Source: Arthrospira sp. PCC 9108
Lineage (GTDB): Bacteria > Cyanobacteriota > Cyanobacteriia > Cyanobacteriales > Microcoleaceae
Direction: 5' to 3'
DNA: 64,000 nucleotides
Assembly: GCA_016745315.1 (NCBI GenBank)
Contig: CP066886.1
Location: 3,534,501-3,598,500, forward strand
A program made the translations under genes and the position numbers. Under the pieces are notes generated by a model, which saw only the letters and a list, made by a program, of their open reading frames with translations, had not been told where the DNA came from and made no database searches. This document shows positions 45,701 through 54,770 of the stretch, piece after piece (the stretch's first letter is position 1; each line of letters opens with the position of its first letter).

Positions 45701-47257
45701 TTAGCCTCCATCTGGGGGGTTTAAGCATTGATTTCTGATATCTTCCTCCAACCATTTTTGTGTTCGACCACCTTCATCAATCACGCCATCAGGAGTATTT
45801 GCTCCTTTGGCTTCCTGATACTTCCTAATTGCGTCACTAAATTCTTGCCATCTTTCGTTATCTTTACCGATTTCTCCATATTGAAATTCTGGTTCGAGTT
45901 CTAATCTTCTTTTGACACAAAATAAAACTATATACATTTGATTATCCTGTACATTGTCGCGAATACCTATTGTAGTTAGTTGTTCTGGTGTTAGTTTATT
46001 TATGTCAGGAGTTAAATTAGTAATCATTGCCTTTATTGCCTCATTTGTTCTGTGAAAACGTCCTTTATTTTCATCACTAATGTCCGTCAAAGTCTCTGGG
46101 TTATTCGTGTCTGTTTTTGATGTTTGTTGAGATTTTGATTCAGCCGTGACAGTGGCTATTTTCTCGTCCATCCTTGCCTCCAAAGCCTTGTTAGACTGAT
46201 GTGATTTCCAACTTATAATCCCTCTTGTTGTCAATCCTATTCCACCTACTAATAATAAACCTATTACCATCCCTCTTCTAATCAATCTTAAATTTTCTGT
46301 GACAAAATCAATCCCCGCATCTAAAGCCGAATCAAGATGGTCGCCCCATCCTTTTTGGCGAATTAGCGTCATCTCGAATAGCGTACCTTTTTTAACACCC
46401 CTTCTGGGAGATACTTGGTTAAATATATTTTGAGGAACGTTACCCGTTGAGATTTGATAAAAAATGGCGGCGAAATGTGGAAAACTTAGTTCTTCAAACA
46501 ATTGAGCTAAGGGTAAATATTTCTTGTCAGTTTTGCGGGGATATTTCCAAAAAGGCTGTAAATGTGTTAAGAATTCTGCCTTTTCTTCCGAGTAATATGT
46601 GATGATTCCTGGTTCGCATAAATCTGGTATTTGGCTGAGAGCATCTGCCAAGTCGTTGGCGAAATACACGCGGTAAAATTGCGACCACAAACCCTGCTTT
46701 TCATTGAGTAAGGATTGAGTCGCTTTAACAAGTTGTGGGATATAAACTTTGTCATGCACTAAACCACGGAGTTTATGTTTAATTTTGCTGTCCAATGGGG
46801 ATGATTTTGGTGTTGTGATTAAGCGGGAGAGAAGACTATAAATTCCGTCATTAATATTTCGAGGCAGAAATGGCAAGCTGGGGGTGTTCTTTTGGTCCTC
46901 TGCGAGAATCGATGCCTGCAATTTGTGGCAAGATTCCCAACAGTCATCCGGCTTGGGGGCGGTTTGCATCCAAATCAAAAAGTCGGGCAAGAATTTCGGT
47001 ATCAGTAGGGCTTTTAAGGTCAACAGCCTAACCATCGGTTCGGAGTATATTTTGTCTTGATAGGCTTTGGATGCTCCTCGACTATCTAAAATCTGATGCC
47101 AAGATTTATCATCCATTTGGGGATAAAATAAAGCGATTTCCAAGTTGTTTATGTGTTCCGGCTTTATGCGGCCATTCATGATAGCTTTGACCGCCTTTTT
47201 AATCTCATTTTTATCCAAATCAAATGGCGACTCAGGCATATAAACAGAGAGTGTCAT
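45701..47257 (-). CDS. GAP1-like membrane protein, paralogue 2
   Basis: A 518-residue near-copy of the previous protein: identical N-terminal ~100 residues apart from single changes, the same membrane helix, and the same peptidoglycan-binding-like end LNPPDGG. Differences cluster around the membrane segment and the region LTPDINKLTPEQLTTIGIRD, which it shares with paralogue 3. The repeat period between copies is about 1.62 kb. Sequence identity suggests very recent duplication, so the copies may be dosage variants. Confidence 0.7.
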   Translation of the reverse strand: MTLSVYMPESPFDLDKNEIKKAVKAIMNGRIKPEHINNLEIALFYPQMDDKSWHQILDSRGASKAYQDKIYSEPMVRLLTLKALLIPKFLPDFLIWMQTAPKPDDCWESCHKLQASILAEDQKNTPSLPFLPRNINDGIYSLLSRLITTPKSSPLDSKIKHKLRGLVHDKVYIPQLVKATQSLLNEKQGLWSQFYRVYFANDLADALSQIPDLCEPGIITYYSEEKAEFLTHLQPFWKYPRKTDKKYLPLAQLFEELSFPHFAAIFYQISTGNVPQNIFNQVSPRRGVKKGTLFEMTLIRQKGWGDHLDSALDAGIDFVTENLRLIRRGMVIGLLLVGGIGLTTRGIISWKSHQSNKALEARMDEKIATVTAESKSQQTSKTDTNNPETLTDISDENKGRFHRTNEAIKAMITNLTPDINKLTPEQLTTIGIRDNVQDNQMYIVLFCVKRRLELEPEFQYGEIGKDNERWQEFSDAIRKYQEAKGANTPDGVIDEGGRTQKWLEEDIRNQCLNPPDGG

Positions 47258-47318
47258 AATATACTGTTTCCGTTAACCAATCGAACCCCATAGCACAGGC
47301 ATCCTGTCTGTAAAATCA

Positions 47319-49463
47319 TTAACATATTTTAGCCTCCATCTGGGGGTTTAAGCATTGATTTCTGATATCTTCCTCCAACCATTTTTGTGTTCGACCACCT
47401 TCATCAATCACGCCATCAGGAGTATTTGCTCCTTTGGCTTCCTGATACTTCCTAATTGCGTCACTAAATTCTTGCCATCTTTCGTTATCTTTACCGATTT
47501 CTCCATATTGAAATTCTGGTTCGAGTTCTAATCTTCTTTTGACACAAAATAAAACTATATACATTTGATTATCCTGTACATTGTCGCGAATACCTATTGT
47601 AGTTAGTTGTTCTGGTGTTAGTTTATTTATGTCAGGAGTTAAATTAGTAATCATTGCCTTTATTGCCTCATTTGTTCTGTGAAAACGTCCTTTATTTTCA
47701 TAACTAATTTCCGTCAAAGTCTCTTGGTTATTGGTGTCTGTTGTTGATGCCTGTGTTGCCTTGTTAGACTGATTTGCTATCAAACTTATAATCCCTATTG
47801 TTGTCAATCCTATTCCACCTACTAATAATAAACCTATTACCATCACTCTTATAATCAATATTAAATTTTCTGTGACAAAATCAATCCCCGCATCTAAAGC
47901 CGAATGGAGATGGTCGCCCCATCCTTTTTGGCGAATTAGCGTCATCTCGAATAGCGTACCTTTTTTAACACCCCTTTTGGGAGATACTTGGTTAAATATA
48001 TTTTGAGGAACGTTACCCGTTGAGATTTGATAAAAAATGGCGGCGAAATGTGGAAAACTTAGTTCTTCAAACAATTGAGCTAAGGGTAAATATTTCTTGT
48101 CAGTTTTGCGGGGATATTTCCAAAAAGGCTGTAAATGTGTTAAGAATTCTGCCTTTTCTTCCGAGTAATCTGTGATGATTCCTGGTTGCCATAAATCTGG
48201 TATTTGGGTGAGAGAATCTGCCAAATCTTTGGCGAAATACAGATAGTAAACCAGCGACCACAACCCATCGTTTTCATTGAGTAAGGATTGAGTCGCTTTA
48301 ACAAGTTGTGGGATATCAACTTTGGAATGCACTAAACCACGGAGTTTATGTTTAATTTTGCTGTCGGATTGGGATGATTTTGGTGTTGTGATTAAGCGCG
48401 AGAGAAGACTATAAATTCCGTCATTAATATTTCGAGTCAGAGATGGCAAGCTGGGGGTGTTCTTTTTGTACTCTGCGAGAATCGATGCCTGCAATTTGTG
48501 GCAAGATTCCCAACAGTCATCCGGTTTGGGGGCGGTTTGCATCCACATCAAAAAGTCGGGCAAGAATTTCGGTATGAGTATGGCTTTTAAGGTCAACAGC
48601 ATAACCATCGTTTCGGAGTATATTTTGTCTTTGTAGGCTTTGGATGCTGCTTGACCATCTAAGAGTTTGTTCCAAAATTTTTCATCAACTTTGGGGTTGG
48701 CTAAAGCGATTTCCAAGTTGTTGATGTGTTCGGGTTTGACGCGACCTTTGATGATGGCTTTGATCGCGGTTTTAATCTCCCCTTCCCCAGAGATAAATAC
48801 GGAATCACGGGGACGACGGGCTAAAACTTCCCTGAAAAGGGCTTCCGCTTCGGAACTGGCGGGATAAATTACTTGGAAATACCAGGGATTTTCTAAGGCA
48901 GCTACATTATAAGCCCAAGAATAGTCCTCGCCTTGTTTTTTCGCTCTCTCTTTCGCGATCGCGTTTAATATCAACGGTTGACAGCGTTTTTTAGGGCTAA
49001 TAACGATGGTTGGTGATGAGTCGTGTAAATATTCTCTAAATTTATCTAATTGAACAGTCTGTGAATCAGGGTTTAAACGGTGTCCGGTTGACGGGGGTTT
49101 GTTATCTGGATCGAAGACGGGAAGCTTATCCTTCCATCGCAAAATTGCCTCGATATAGTCCTTTCCCTCACACCAAAAATAGCGGTATAGCGGTAGACTC
49201 CGCCCGCGATCGTCCCGTCCCCGGCTGACGACGGCTACCACCGAATATCCCCCGACCTGTCGCCCCACCATCGCCGGTTTCTCTGGGAGGCCCCCTTCTG
49301 ACAAGGAAAATTCGCCACTGGAAATGGCATTTAATATCTGCTGGGGAATGTCACGGGTACAATTGATGTACTTTCCGGTAAATCCCCCCGATTCCCACCC
49401 GCCGCCGGGAGTTCGTTTCACTTCAATTCCGGTACTAAATTCGTGAATGTAGATCATTGTCAT
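47319..49463 (-). CDS. GAP1-like membrane protein, full-length paralogue 3
   Basis: A 714-residue protein: an extra N-terminal domain (1-220), then the helical, membrane and peptidoglycan-binding-like regions of the two paralogues downstream. The N-terminal part (GGFTGKYINCTRDIP ... GYSVVAVVSRGRDDRGRSLP) resembles the N-terminal domain of GTPase-associated protein 1 (GAP1), which is encoded beside small GTPases; this match is inference. The C-terminus reads NPQMEAKIC instead of NPPDGG because one G is missing in a run (5 instead of 6, near 47342). It begins 43 bases downstream of the GTPase genes. Confidence 0.75.
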   Translation of the reverse strand: MTMIYIHEFSTGIEVKRTPGGGWESGGFTGKYINCTRDIPQQILNAISSGEFSLSEGGLPEKPAMVGRQVGGYSVVAVVSRGRDDRGRSLPLYRYFWCEGKDYIEAILRWKDKLPVFDPDNKPPSTGHRLNPDSQTVQLDKFREYLHDSSPTIVISPKKRCQPLILNAIAKERAKKQGEDYSWAYNVAALENPWYFQVIYPASSEAEALFREVLARRPRDSVFISGEGEIKTAIKAIIKGRVKPEHINNLEIALANPKVDEKFWNKLLDGQAASKAYKDKIYSETMVMLLTLKAILIPKFLPDFLMWMQTAPKPDDCWESCHKLQASILAEYKKNTPSLPSLTRNINDGIYSLLSRLITTPKSSQSDSKIKHKLRGLVHSKVDIPQLVKATQSLLNENDGLWSLVYYLYFAKDLADSLTQIPDLWQPGIITDYSEEKAEFLTHLQPFWKYPRKTDKKYLPLAQLFEELSFPHFAAIFYQISTGNVPQNIFNQVSPKRGVKKGTLFEMTLIRQKGWGDHLHSALDAGIDFVTENLILIIRVMVIGLLLVGGIGLTTIGIISLIANQSNKATQASTTDTNNQETLTEISYENKGRFHRTNEAIKAMITNLTPDINKLTPEQLTTIGIRDNVQDNQMYIVLFCVKRRLELEPEFQYGEIGKDNERWQEFSDAIRKYQEAKGANTPDGVIDEGGRTQKWLEEDIRNQCLNPQMEAKIC

Positions 49464-49505
49464 GGCTGTGAAAGGATTGAAAATGAGGACATTGGGAAAA
49501 TCCCA

Positions 49506-50419
49506 TTAGTCGCGATCGAGTTCCGGGTGGCGTTTTCCGGTACAAAGCCAGTAAACGGGGGCGACTAAACCAAAGGGCCGCCAGAGTTTTGGTTTTTTAA
49601 TCACGGAAGTTGTCCCATCACGCGATCGCCTCAACCGTTTCGAGTTGGGTTCGGGGTACTGTTTCCCCAAAATCCCAAAGGCGGAAGTAGTGAAATACTC
49701 CACCCCCACCCGGTTTAATTGGCAATAGCTTTCCAGTTGGGCCGAGAGTTTGGGAAATCTCATGTTTGCCAACTTTTTCGGTTCGTGGCGGTTCACCCAC
49801 AACTCCGACTGTTCGCACTTAGTCAACACAAAGGCAATCCGTCGATGTTGGTTCTTCAACTCAGCGCGATCGAGTTCCACCACCAGTTTTTCGATCCCCG
49901 CGCAATACTCCTTATCCTTGCGGTGCGAGGTTCCATCGACGAGTACCATTAACCCGGTCGCCAAACAGCAATCGTCGAGGTAATCATCCAGCATCGGATC
50001 GCCACTTTTATGCACCAAATCCCGGAAAAACTCCCCGCTGTAATCCTTACAACTGACGTTGATTTGCACCATCTTTCCCGACCCCCGCAACCAGGAAAAG
50101 CGATCTTTGAGGGTGATGCTGAGGGTGTAGTCCTTCACCGCGTCGATATCGTGGAGGTTGGTGGGTTCGAGTAATAATCCCTGTTCTAGGATGTCTCTGG
50201 CTTTGTTTACCAGTTCCTCGCTGTCTTCGCCAAGGGGGAGACGGTTTGCACGGGATTATCGGGGCTGGCGTTGGGCCAGTAAGCCAGGGATGCCAAATAA
50301 GTGGTTTTCCCGGAACTGCGATCGCCGATAATTCGCACCGCCGACTCTCCGCCCAAGGTTTTGATGGATAATGATTTCGAGTTGGTTTTGTTGTCAAATA
50401 GCATGATCGACTCACTCAC
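49506..50419 (-). pseudogene. Small GTPase-like protein 1, frameshifted as assembled
   Basis: A 304-residue P-loop protein when the frame is repaired. Walker A GDRSSGKTT is at 32-40; the G3-like motif is KDYSGE and the G4-like motif TKCE, with the aspartate of NKxD replaced. The frame breaks near 50237-50241 in a run of five C (minus strand, after GTCTCC): adding one C turns the end KTARNW into VSPLGEDSEELVNKARDI and joins the rest. It closely resembles the next gene in length and motif layout. It belongs to the GTPases of bacterial conflict systems (double-GTPase type), an inference. Confidence 0.82.
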
Positions 50420-50428
50420 TCTTCAAGT

Positions 50429-51244
50429 TCAGATTTTGCCGGTACTTAACCAACACAACGGTTCAACTAAATTGTAAGGTTGCCACCGGTTTTGCTCCCG
50501 TAAAATCGAGACTCGTCCGTCAGTTCCCCCAGCATCCGCCCGGTTGGGGCGAGGGTCAGACTGTCCCAACACGCCGAAGGTTGACATCCCGAAAAACCGC
50601 AAGTTTTGGGGAGGAATGTTTTTTTTGAGGGTTGTGAGGGTTTTTTTCAAGTAAATGCCAAATAGGTCGGTTTCCGGGTCGAGTCGTCCCGGCCAAATTT
50701 CCCCCCGTTCGCATTTACTCATGGCTACGGCTAGGCGATAGTTATCTAGGCGATCGTGTTCGTCCATAATTTTTACAAATTGCTTGATCAATCGGCTATA
50801 AAAACTATCTCGGCTGCTTTCCCACTCGGTAAACAACAGCAAACAACCATCCACGTCCGCCCTAAAACATTCGTCGATAAATTCCTCGAGAATCGGGTCT
50901 GGGGAAGGCTGGAGAATTTTATCGAACACTTCCCCGGGGTAGTCGCGAACTGTGAGTTGGATATCGATTTTGGGTTTGAGGAATCCCGGTTTCACTTCGA
51001 TTTTAAAGGAGTAGTCGGGAAGGTCATCGACACTTCTGATGCGATCGCCTAGCACAGTCGGTTCAACCGCTAACCCTTTGCAAATTGTCTGTTCGGCATC
51101 TTCGGCGAGCCTGTAAGTCTCGTCGTTCAGGGGTTCGATGCTGTATTGGCTACGGGAACCCTGATACTCAGGAAACTGGCTGAGTCCGGCGAGATAGGTG
51201 GTTTTTCCAGATGCCCTGGGGCCGATTACGCAAATGTTGCCCAT
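50429..51244 (-). CDS. Small GTPase-like protein 2
   Basis: A 271-residue P-loop protein. Walker A GPRASGKTT (8-16), switch motif RDYPGE, and SKCE in place of NKxD. Its C-terminal LVEPLCWLSTGK matches the end of GTPase 1 (LVAPVYWLCTGK), so the two form a paralogous pair, probably a heterodimer. The altered G4 motif suggests relaxed or non-GTP specificity. It starts 12 bases downstream of GTPase 3 and ends 10 bases before GTPase 1. Confidence 0.85.
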   Translation of the reverse strand: MGNICVIGPRASGKTTYLAGLSQFPEYQGSRSQYSIEPLNDETYRLAEDAEQTICKGLAVEPTVLGDRIRSVDDLPDYSFKIEVKPGFLKPKIDIQLTVRDYPGEVFDKILQPSPDPILEEFIDECFRADVDGCLLLFTEWESSRDSFYSRLIKQFVKIMDEHDRLDNYRLAVAMSKCERGEIWPGRLDPETDLFGIYLKKTLTTLKKNIPPQNLRFFGMSTFGVLGQSDPRPNRADAGGTDGRVSILREQNRWQPYNLVEPLCWLSTGKI

Positions 51245-51255
51245 AGCTGACTCCT

Positions 51256-52023
51256 TTATTGGTTACTACTAAGATAAGTGCCCAGATAAATCCAAGGAAG
51301 TTCCACCAGTTCCCGGCTGTAAATGCTAGTGATGAAACATCTCACCGATAAACCGGAGGTATATTGGTTGAGTTCGGCGATGTGGGATTGTAGGGGACCG
51401 AAAAACCTTTTGAAAACGTAGTCGTTGCGTTGCATCCAGTTCATCTCGGCATCCACGGGATGATAAGCTAGTTTTCGGGCTTCTTCTTTCAGGTCGATGC
51501 CTCGGATCAGGTCGGCTTTGTTCAGGCACAGAACCAGATGTTTGGCTTGGCGACAGTCTTGGCGGAAAAATTTTACCCACCGCTCAAATCGTTGAATCCA
51601 TTGTTTGCGGGTGATAAAGTCTTCCTGAATGATGCCATCCTCCTGGCGGATAATTTCTCGGTAGGGGGACAGGACTAGGCACACCCCTTGACTCCTGCGA
51701 GCCGTTTTCATAAATTTTTCCCACTCGTTGGGGTTGTCGTTTTGCCAAGTCGATCGCCATATTTCCCCTGGTGTATCTATCCATTCGGTATAGATGTTTT
51801 TGGGTCGGCTGGGCAGGGTCACTTCGATCTCCAGTTGGCGATCGTAGGTAGCCTGGCTGGCATCGGTAGCCATGGTTTTTCCCTCCTGGTCATTATACAG
51901 AAGGGCTTTAAGCTGATTGTAAAGGGGATCGGTGACTTTGACGAACTGGCTGCTGGGATGAGCCAGTTCCAGCACTAGGGAAGTTTTGCCCGTATTGCGA
52001 TCGCCGATATAGATAACGCCCAT
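51256..52023 (-). CDS. Small GTPase-like protein 3, first gene of the kinase/GTPase locus
   Basis: A 255-residue GTPase. MGVIYIGDRNTGKTS holds Walker A (7-15); WIDTPGE is G3 and LNKAD a canonical G4, so GTP binding is expected here, unlike its two neighbours. I chose the ATG at 52023: a longer frame to 52167 would read through 15-bp repeats (LTQNR units) and into element B, whose sequence also occurs at copy C without a gene. It opens the 20-kb leftward locus. Confidence 0.83.
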   Translation of the reverse strand: MGVIYIGDRNTGKTSLVLELAHPSSQFVKVTDPLYNQLKALLYNDQEGKTMATDASQATYDRQLEIEVTLPSRPKNIYTEWIDTPGEIWRSTWQNDNPNEWEKFMKTARRSQGVCLVLSPYREIIRQEDGIIQEDFITRKQWIQRFERWVKFFRQDCRQAKHLVLCLNKADLIRGIDLKEEARKLAYHPVDAEMNWMQRNDYVFKRFFGPLQSHIAELNQYTSGLSVRCFITSIYSRELVELPWIYLGTYLSSNQ

Positions 52024-52065
52024 AGGAAAAGTTCCAATAAAAAGGTCTAAACATGGTGGTCGGGT

Positions 52066-52114
52066 CAATCGGTTCTGGGTAAGTCGGTTCTGGGTAAGTC
52101 GGTTCTGGGTGAGT
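52066..52114. repeat. 15-bp tandem repeat in the leader of GTPase 3
   Basis: CGGTTCTGGGT starts at 52070, 52085 and 52100, a 15-bp period, with a partial fourth unit. It lies between element B and the GTPase start, in the untranslated leader under the chosen start. Confidence 0.85.
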
Positions 52115-52135
52115 CTATGGCGAGACTTCCAGTTG

Positions 52136-52553
52136 GCGATCGCATCCCACCACCTCCGCGCCGCCACTTTGACCCAGAGGCGATCGCCCCTCCCCCCGCG
52201 AAAGTTCTAAAAAAGGGTGCTACAAAATGTGGGTTAATAGAATCTACAACCCTTACAGTGAGGCACTTTCACTATATTAAACCTAATGCTTAAAGGCCTA
52301 ATGGTATCCCCTTATTATCAAACACAAATCTACTGGAATCTATCTTGGGACTGTAAACTTTTCTAAAGGTTATCCTCCGATTGCAGTTATCCTCAGTTAG
52401 AGATGGCCATCCGGTGGGCTGATCATCTATCTACCTATCAGGGACAACCGATAAATTTACGCAAATTTAGAAAAATTTAATTGATCAATTACCTCTAATC
52501 TCTGTGTAGAAGCCATTTACAGCGGCGATCGCCCCTACTTGGGGGCCCGTTCG
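52136..52553 (-). promoter_or_regulatory. Shared upstream element, copy B (ahead of the kinase/GTPase locus)
   Basis: The most diverged of three copies, but alignable end to end with C: the same TCCCACCACCTCCGCGCCGC edge, hairpin (52231-52252) with the T6 tract, GTTATCCTCC direct repeat, GATGGCCATC palindrome and the AT-rich core AAATTTACGCAAATTT. It lacks the GGAAGGGCCCCCTTCC hairpin. It ends 113 bases before the GTPase 3 start. From 52554 to 52712 I see nothing further. Confidence 0.75.
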
Positions 52554-52712
52554 ATGTGACTAACTGATAGTTCGCCAAGTTTCCGAAATTGCCAGTCTCA
52601 TGTTGATTGTTTTCAATTACTGATTTTCATACCGGATCTGGCTCAACTTTTACTTGTGAAGCATATTTGGCTCTGGGTTTGGACGAATGAATGACAGGCT
52701 AACTATTAAAAT

Positions 52713-53990
52713 TTAGCTTTTATACTCTTCATCAAATACACCCCATACCTGAGCAATTTTTTTCAGGTCTTCGACAATTTTTTGTAATGTTTGTTTGATA
52801 TCTTCAACACTTTTCGGATCTTTACGGAAACCAGAATGAAGAACATCATTGCGTAAATTAGCCAACTTACAAGGGGGATTATTCCATAATTGATTGATCA
52901 TCTTACGCTTAGATTCTTCAATCTCTTTATATTGACTGCGGTAAATTGACTCACGCTCTCCCACTTTACCACCACAACAAAGGATTTCCATTTCTTCCCG
53001 TGCTTGTTTATCCATTGGATCGAGTTCAAAATTATAACAGAGGAGAGAAGGTAGCCATTCCCGTCCTAGTGATATAGCTTGGACATATAGACCCTTCTTT
53101 GCATACCACTCAATCTCAAAAAACTGTTTCTGTAATGCAGCTTTGCCATTGACTTGATAGTTTTTCGGTTCAGCTAAAGCAAATTGACCATACTCACTCA
53201 CAACACGATTTAATAATAGTTCAAAAGGTGGCACAACTCGTGCTAAGTCTGGTTTACCTTGTTCAATACTTTCCGGTAAAGCTGCGGCGGCGGTCATGAC
53301 ATCCATGGGACGCAATAATTGCAAACCTTGAGAAATTTCTAAAATGCGATCGCCCAATGCTTGAGTATGACCCTCTGCCTCTTGCAACAATTTCGCCAAG
53401 TCTTCACCATTCCCAGTTTTCAGAAACTGATCCGTTGCTGTAAGCCAGTCAAACAAGCGGACTACTGGTAAAAGGTCAAAGGTGGGGGTAATGCCATTCT
53501 CCTTAGCTTCAAATGCACCATAAAGCAAACCTTCGATGGTAATATTTCGCACCACTCGAAAATAACTAACTGCCAAAAGCGCAACAATTGGCACAGAGCG
53601 AAATGAATGAGTAATATCAAAAATTACGCGATCGCCATCTTCCAAACATTCATTAACTTTATTGAAAATTGTCCAGATATCTTCTGGACTATTCCGCTCA
53701 GGAATGTTTTTGACTGGGACAATCTCAATATCAGGAAACTTTTGTGCCAATATTTCTTCAAGTTGATGCCAATTTGAGCGATCTTCTTTCTGGTCTCCCC
53801 TACCAGGACATTTGGTTTCAACTGTTGGAGTCAAGAAAATATATATTTTCTGGGGCTGATAAAATTCAGCCAAAGCCTCTTGGTAGTATTTTGTGGTCAA
53901 ATGGATTGACTGAGTAGGATGTTTATATGTGGTAACTTCGTAAGAGTTGAATCCCAGAAAAGAAATGATTTTGGTGATGGCGGTTCTCAT
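52713..53990 (-). CDS. csx2: CARF-HEPN ribonuclease of the Csx1/Csx2 family (TIGR02221-like)
   Basis: A 425-residue predicted RNase activated by cyclic oligoadenylate. The N-terminal CARF fold is shown by KIISFLGFNSYEVTTYKH, IYIFLTPTVETK and FDITHSFRSVPIVALLA. The C-terminal helical HEPN domain has the catalytic R-x4-H motif RNDVLH (R380, H385). It would degrade RNA nonspecifically once Csm1 signals. It is the last gene of the III-A operon, 14 bases after cas6. Confidence 0.9.
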   Translation of the reverse strand: MRTAITKIISFLGFNSYEVTTYKHPTQSIHLTTKYYQEALAEFYQPQKIYIFLTPTVETKCPGRGDQKEDRSNWHQLEEILAQKFPDIEIVPVKNIPERNSPEDIWTIFNKVNECLEDGDRVIFDITHSFRSVPIVALLAVSYFRVVRNITIEGLLYGAFEAKENGITPTFDLLPVVRLFDWLTATDQFLKTGNGEDLAKLLQEAEGHTQALGDRILEISQGLQLLRPMDVMTAAAALPESIEQGKPDLARVVPPFELLLNRVVSEYGQFALAEPKNYQVNGKAALQKQFFEIEWYAKKGLYVQAISLGREWLPSLLCYNFELDPMDKQAREEMEILCCGGKVGERESIYRSQYKEIEESKRKMINQLWNNPPCKLANLRNDVLHSGFRKDPKSVEDIKQTLQKIVEDLKKIAQVWGVFDEEYKS

Positions 53991-54004
53991 GATTAATTAA
54001 TCCT

Positions 54005-54763
54005 TTAATAAGTTTCGGTATGACCCATTCCCAATCTTGTCTTAATTCCAGTTCCTGAAAACTCAGAATATTGAACCAACAAATTCGCGACATTGACCAG
54101 TAGGGGGTCGGTTTTGTACAATGCCTTTAAGGTGATTTCACCAACAAATCCATTAACTGAGTCTTTCCCAATTCTACATAACTGAGTAGAAATTCGATGA
54201 CGTTTCAGAGCGATCGCATTTGATAAATAAGTAATCAATTCTCCACTACCCAAATAAATCGGAGCAAAATTATTCCAAGATTGCAGCCAACTCCGAAACA
54301 TCAGTCCGGGAACTGGAAGGGGGAGCTTTATCGATTTTTGGGCGAAAGCGGTGGGAGTTGTAAACTTGAGGTTAGACTCGAAAATTGGCTCCGGTTCATT
54401 AGCTACTAAGGTGGTGTAAAGTTGTTCGTAACTTGTGATATTATCTTGGCGATCGGTAACTTTAAATTTAAATCCTAAAAATTCTAAACCACCAGATAAA
54501 TCAAGAGATGCGATCGCTTTAGAACTTTTTTCTTGCAAACCAGAAAAGGTTAGCTGATAAAACTCTTCAGGTTGAAATGTAATGAAATCTCCAGCCCCCA
54601 AGTACCGTCCCCTGATGCTAGAAAAGCTAGTGTCAGGGATCATATTGAGACCAATTCCTAACCCCAATTGATGATGAAGTTGTTTAACCAACTCCAAGCC
54701 GTAAGACCTAGGAAGTGTTATCGGTTCACAAACAGTCAATGTCCAAGTTGAACGAATCAGCAT
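54005..54763 (-). CDS. cas6: CRISPR RNA endoribonuclease Cas6
   Basis: A 252-residue RAMP nuclease that cuts pre-crRNA within each repeat, leaving the 8-nt 5' handle. The C-terminal glycine-rich loop SGTGIKTRLGMGHT is the Cas6 hallmark. It is the only cas6 I see in the window, so it may process transcripts for both type III complexes. It begins 7 bases after csm5 and precedes csx2. Confidence 0.9.
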   Translation of the reverse strand: MLIRSTWTLTVCEPITLPRSYGLELVKQLHHQLGLGIGLNMIPDTSFSSIRGRYLGAGDFITFQPEEFYQLTFSGLQEKSSKAIASLDLSGGLEFLGFKFKVTDRQDNITSYEQLYTTLVANEPEPIFESNLKFTTPTAFAQKSIKLPLPVPGLMFRSWLQSWNNFAPIYLGSGELITYLSNAIALKRHRISTQLCRIGKDSVNGFVGEITLKALYKTDPLLVNVANLLVQYSEFSGTGIKTRLGMGHTETY

Positions 54764-54770
54764 TAATTAA

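Noticed and set aside
52024..52167. N-terminal extension of GTPase 3
   Set aside because: It reads through 15-bp repeats and the edge of element B, a sequence that also occurs at copy C with no gene; the P-loop starts immediately after the ATG at 52023.
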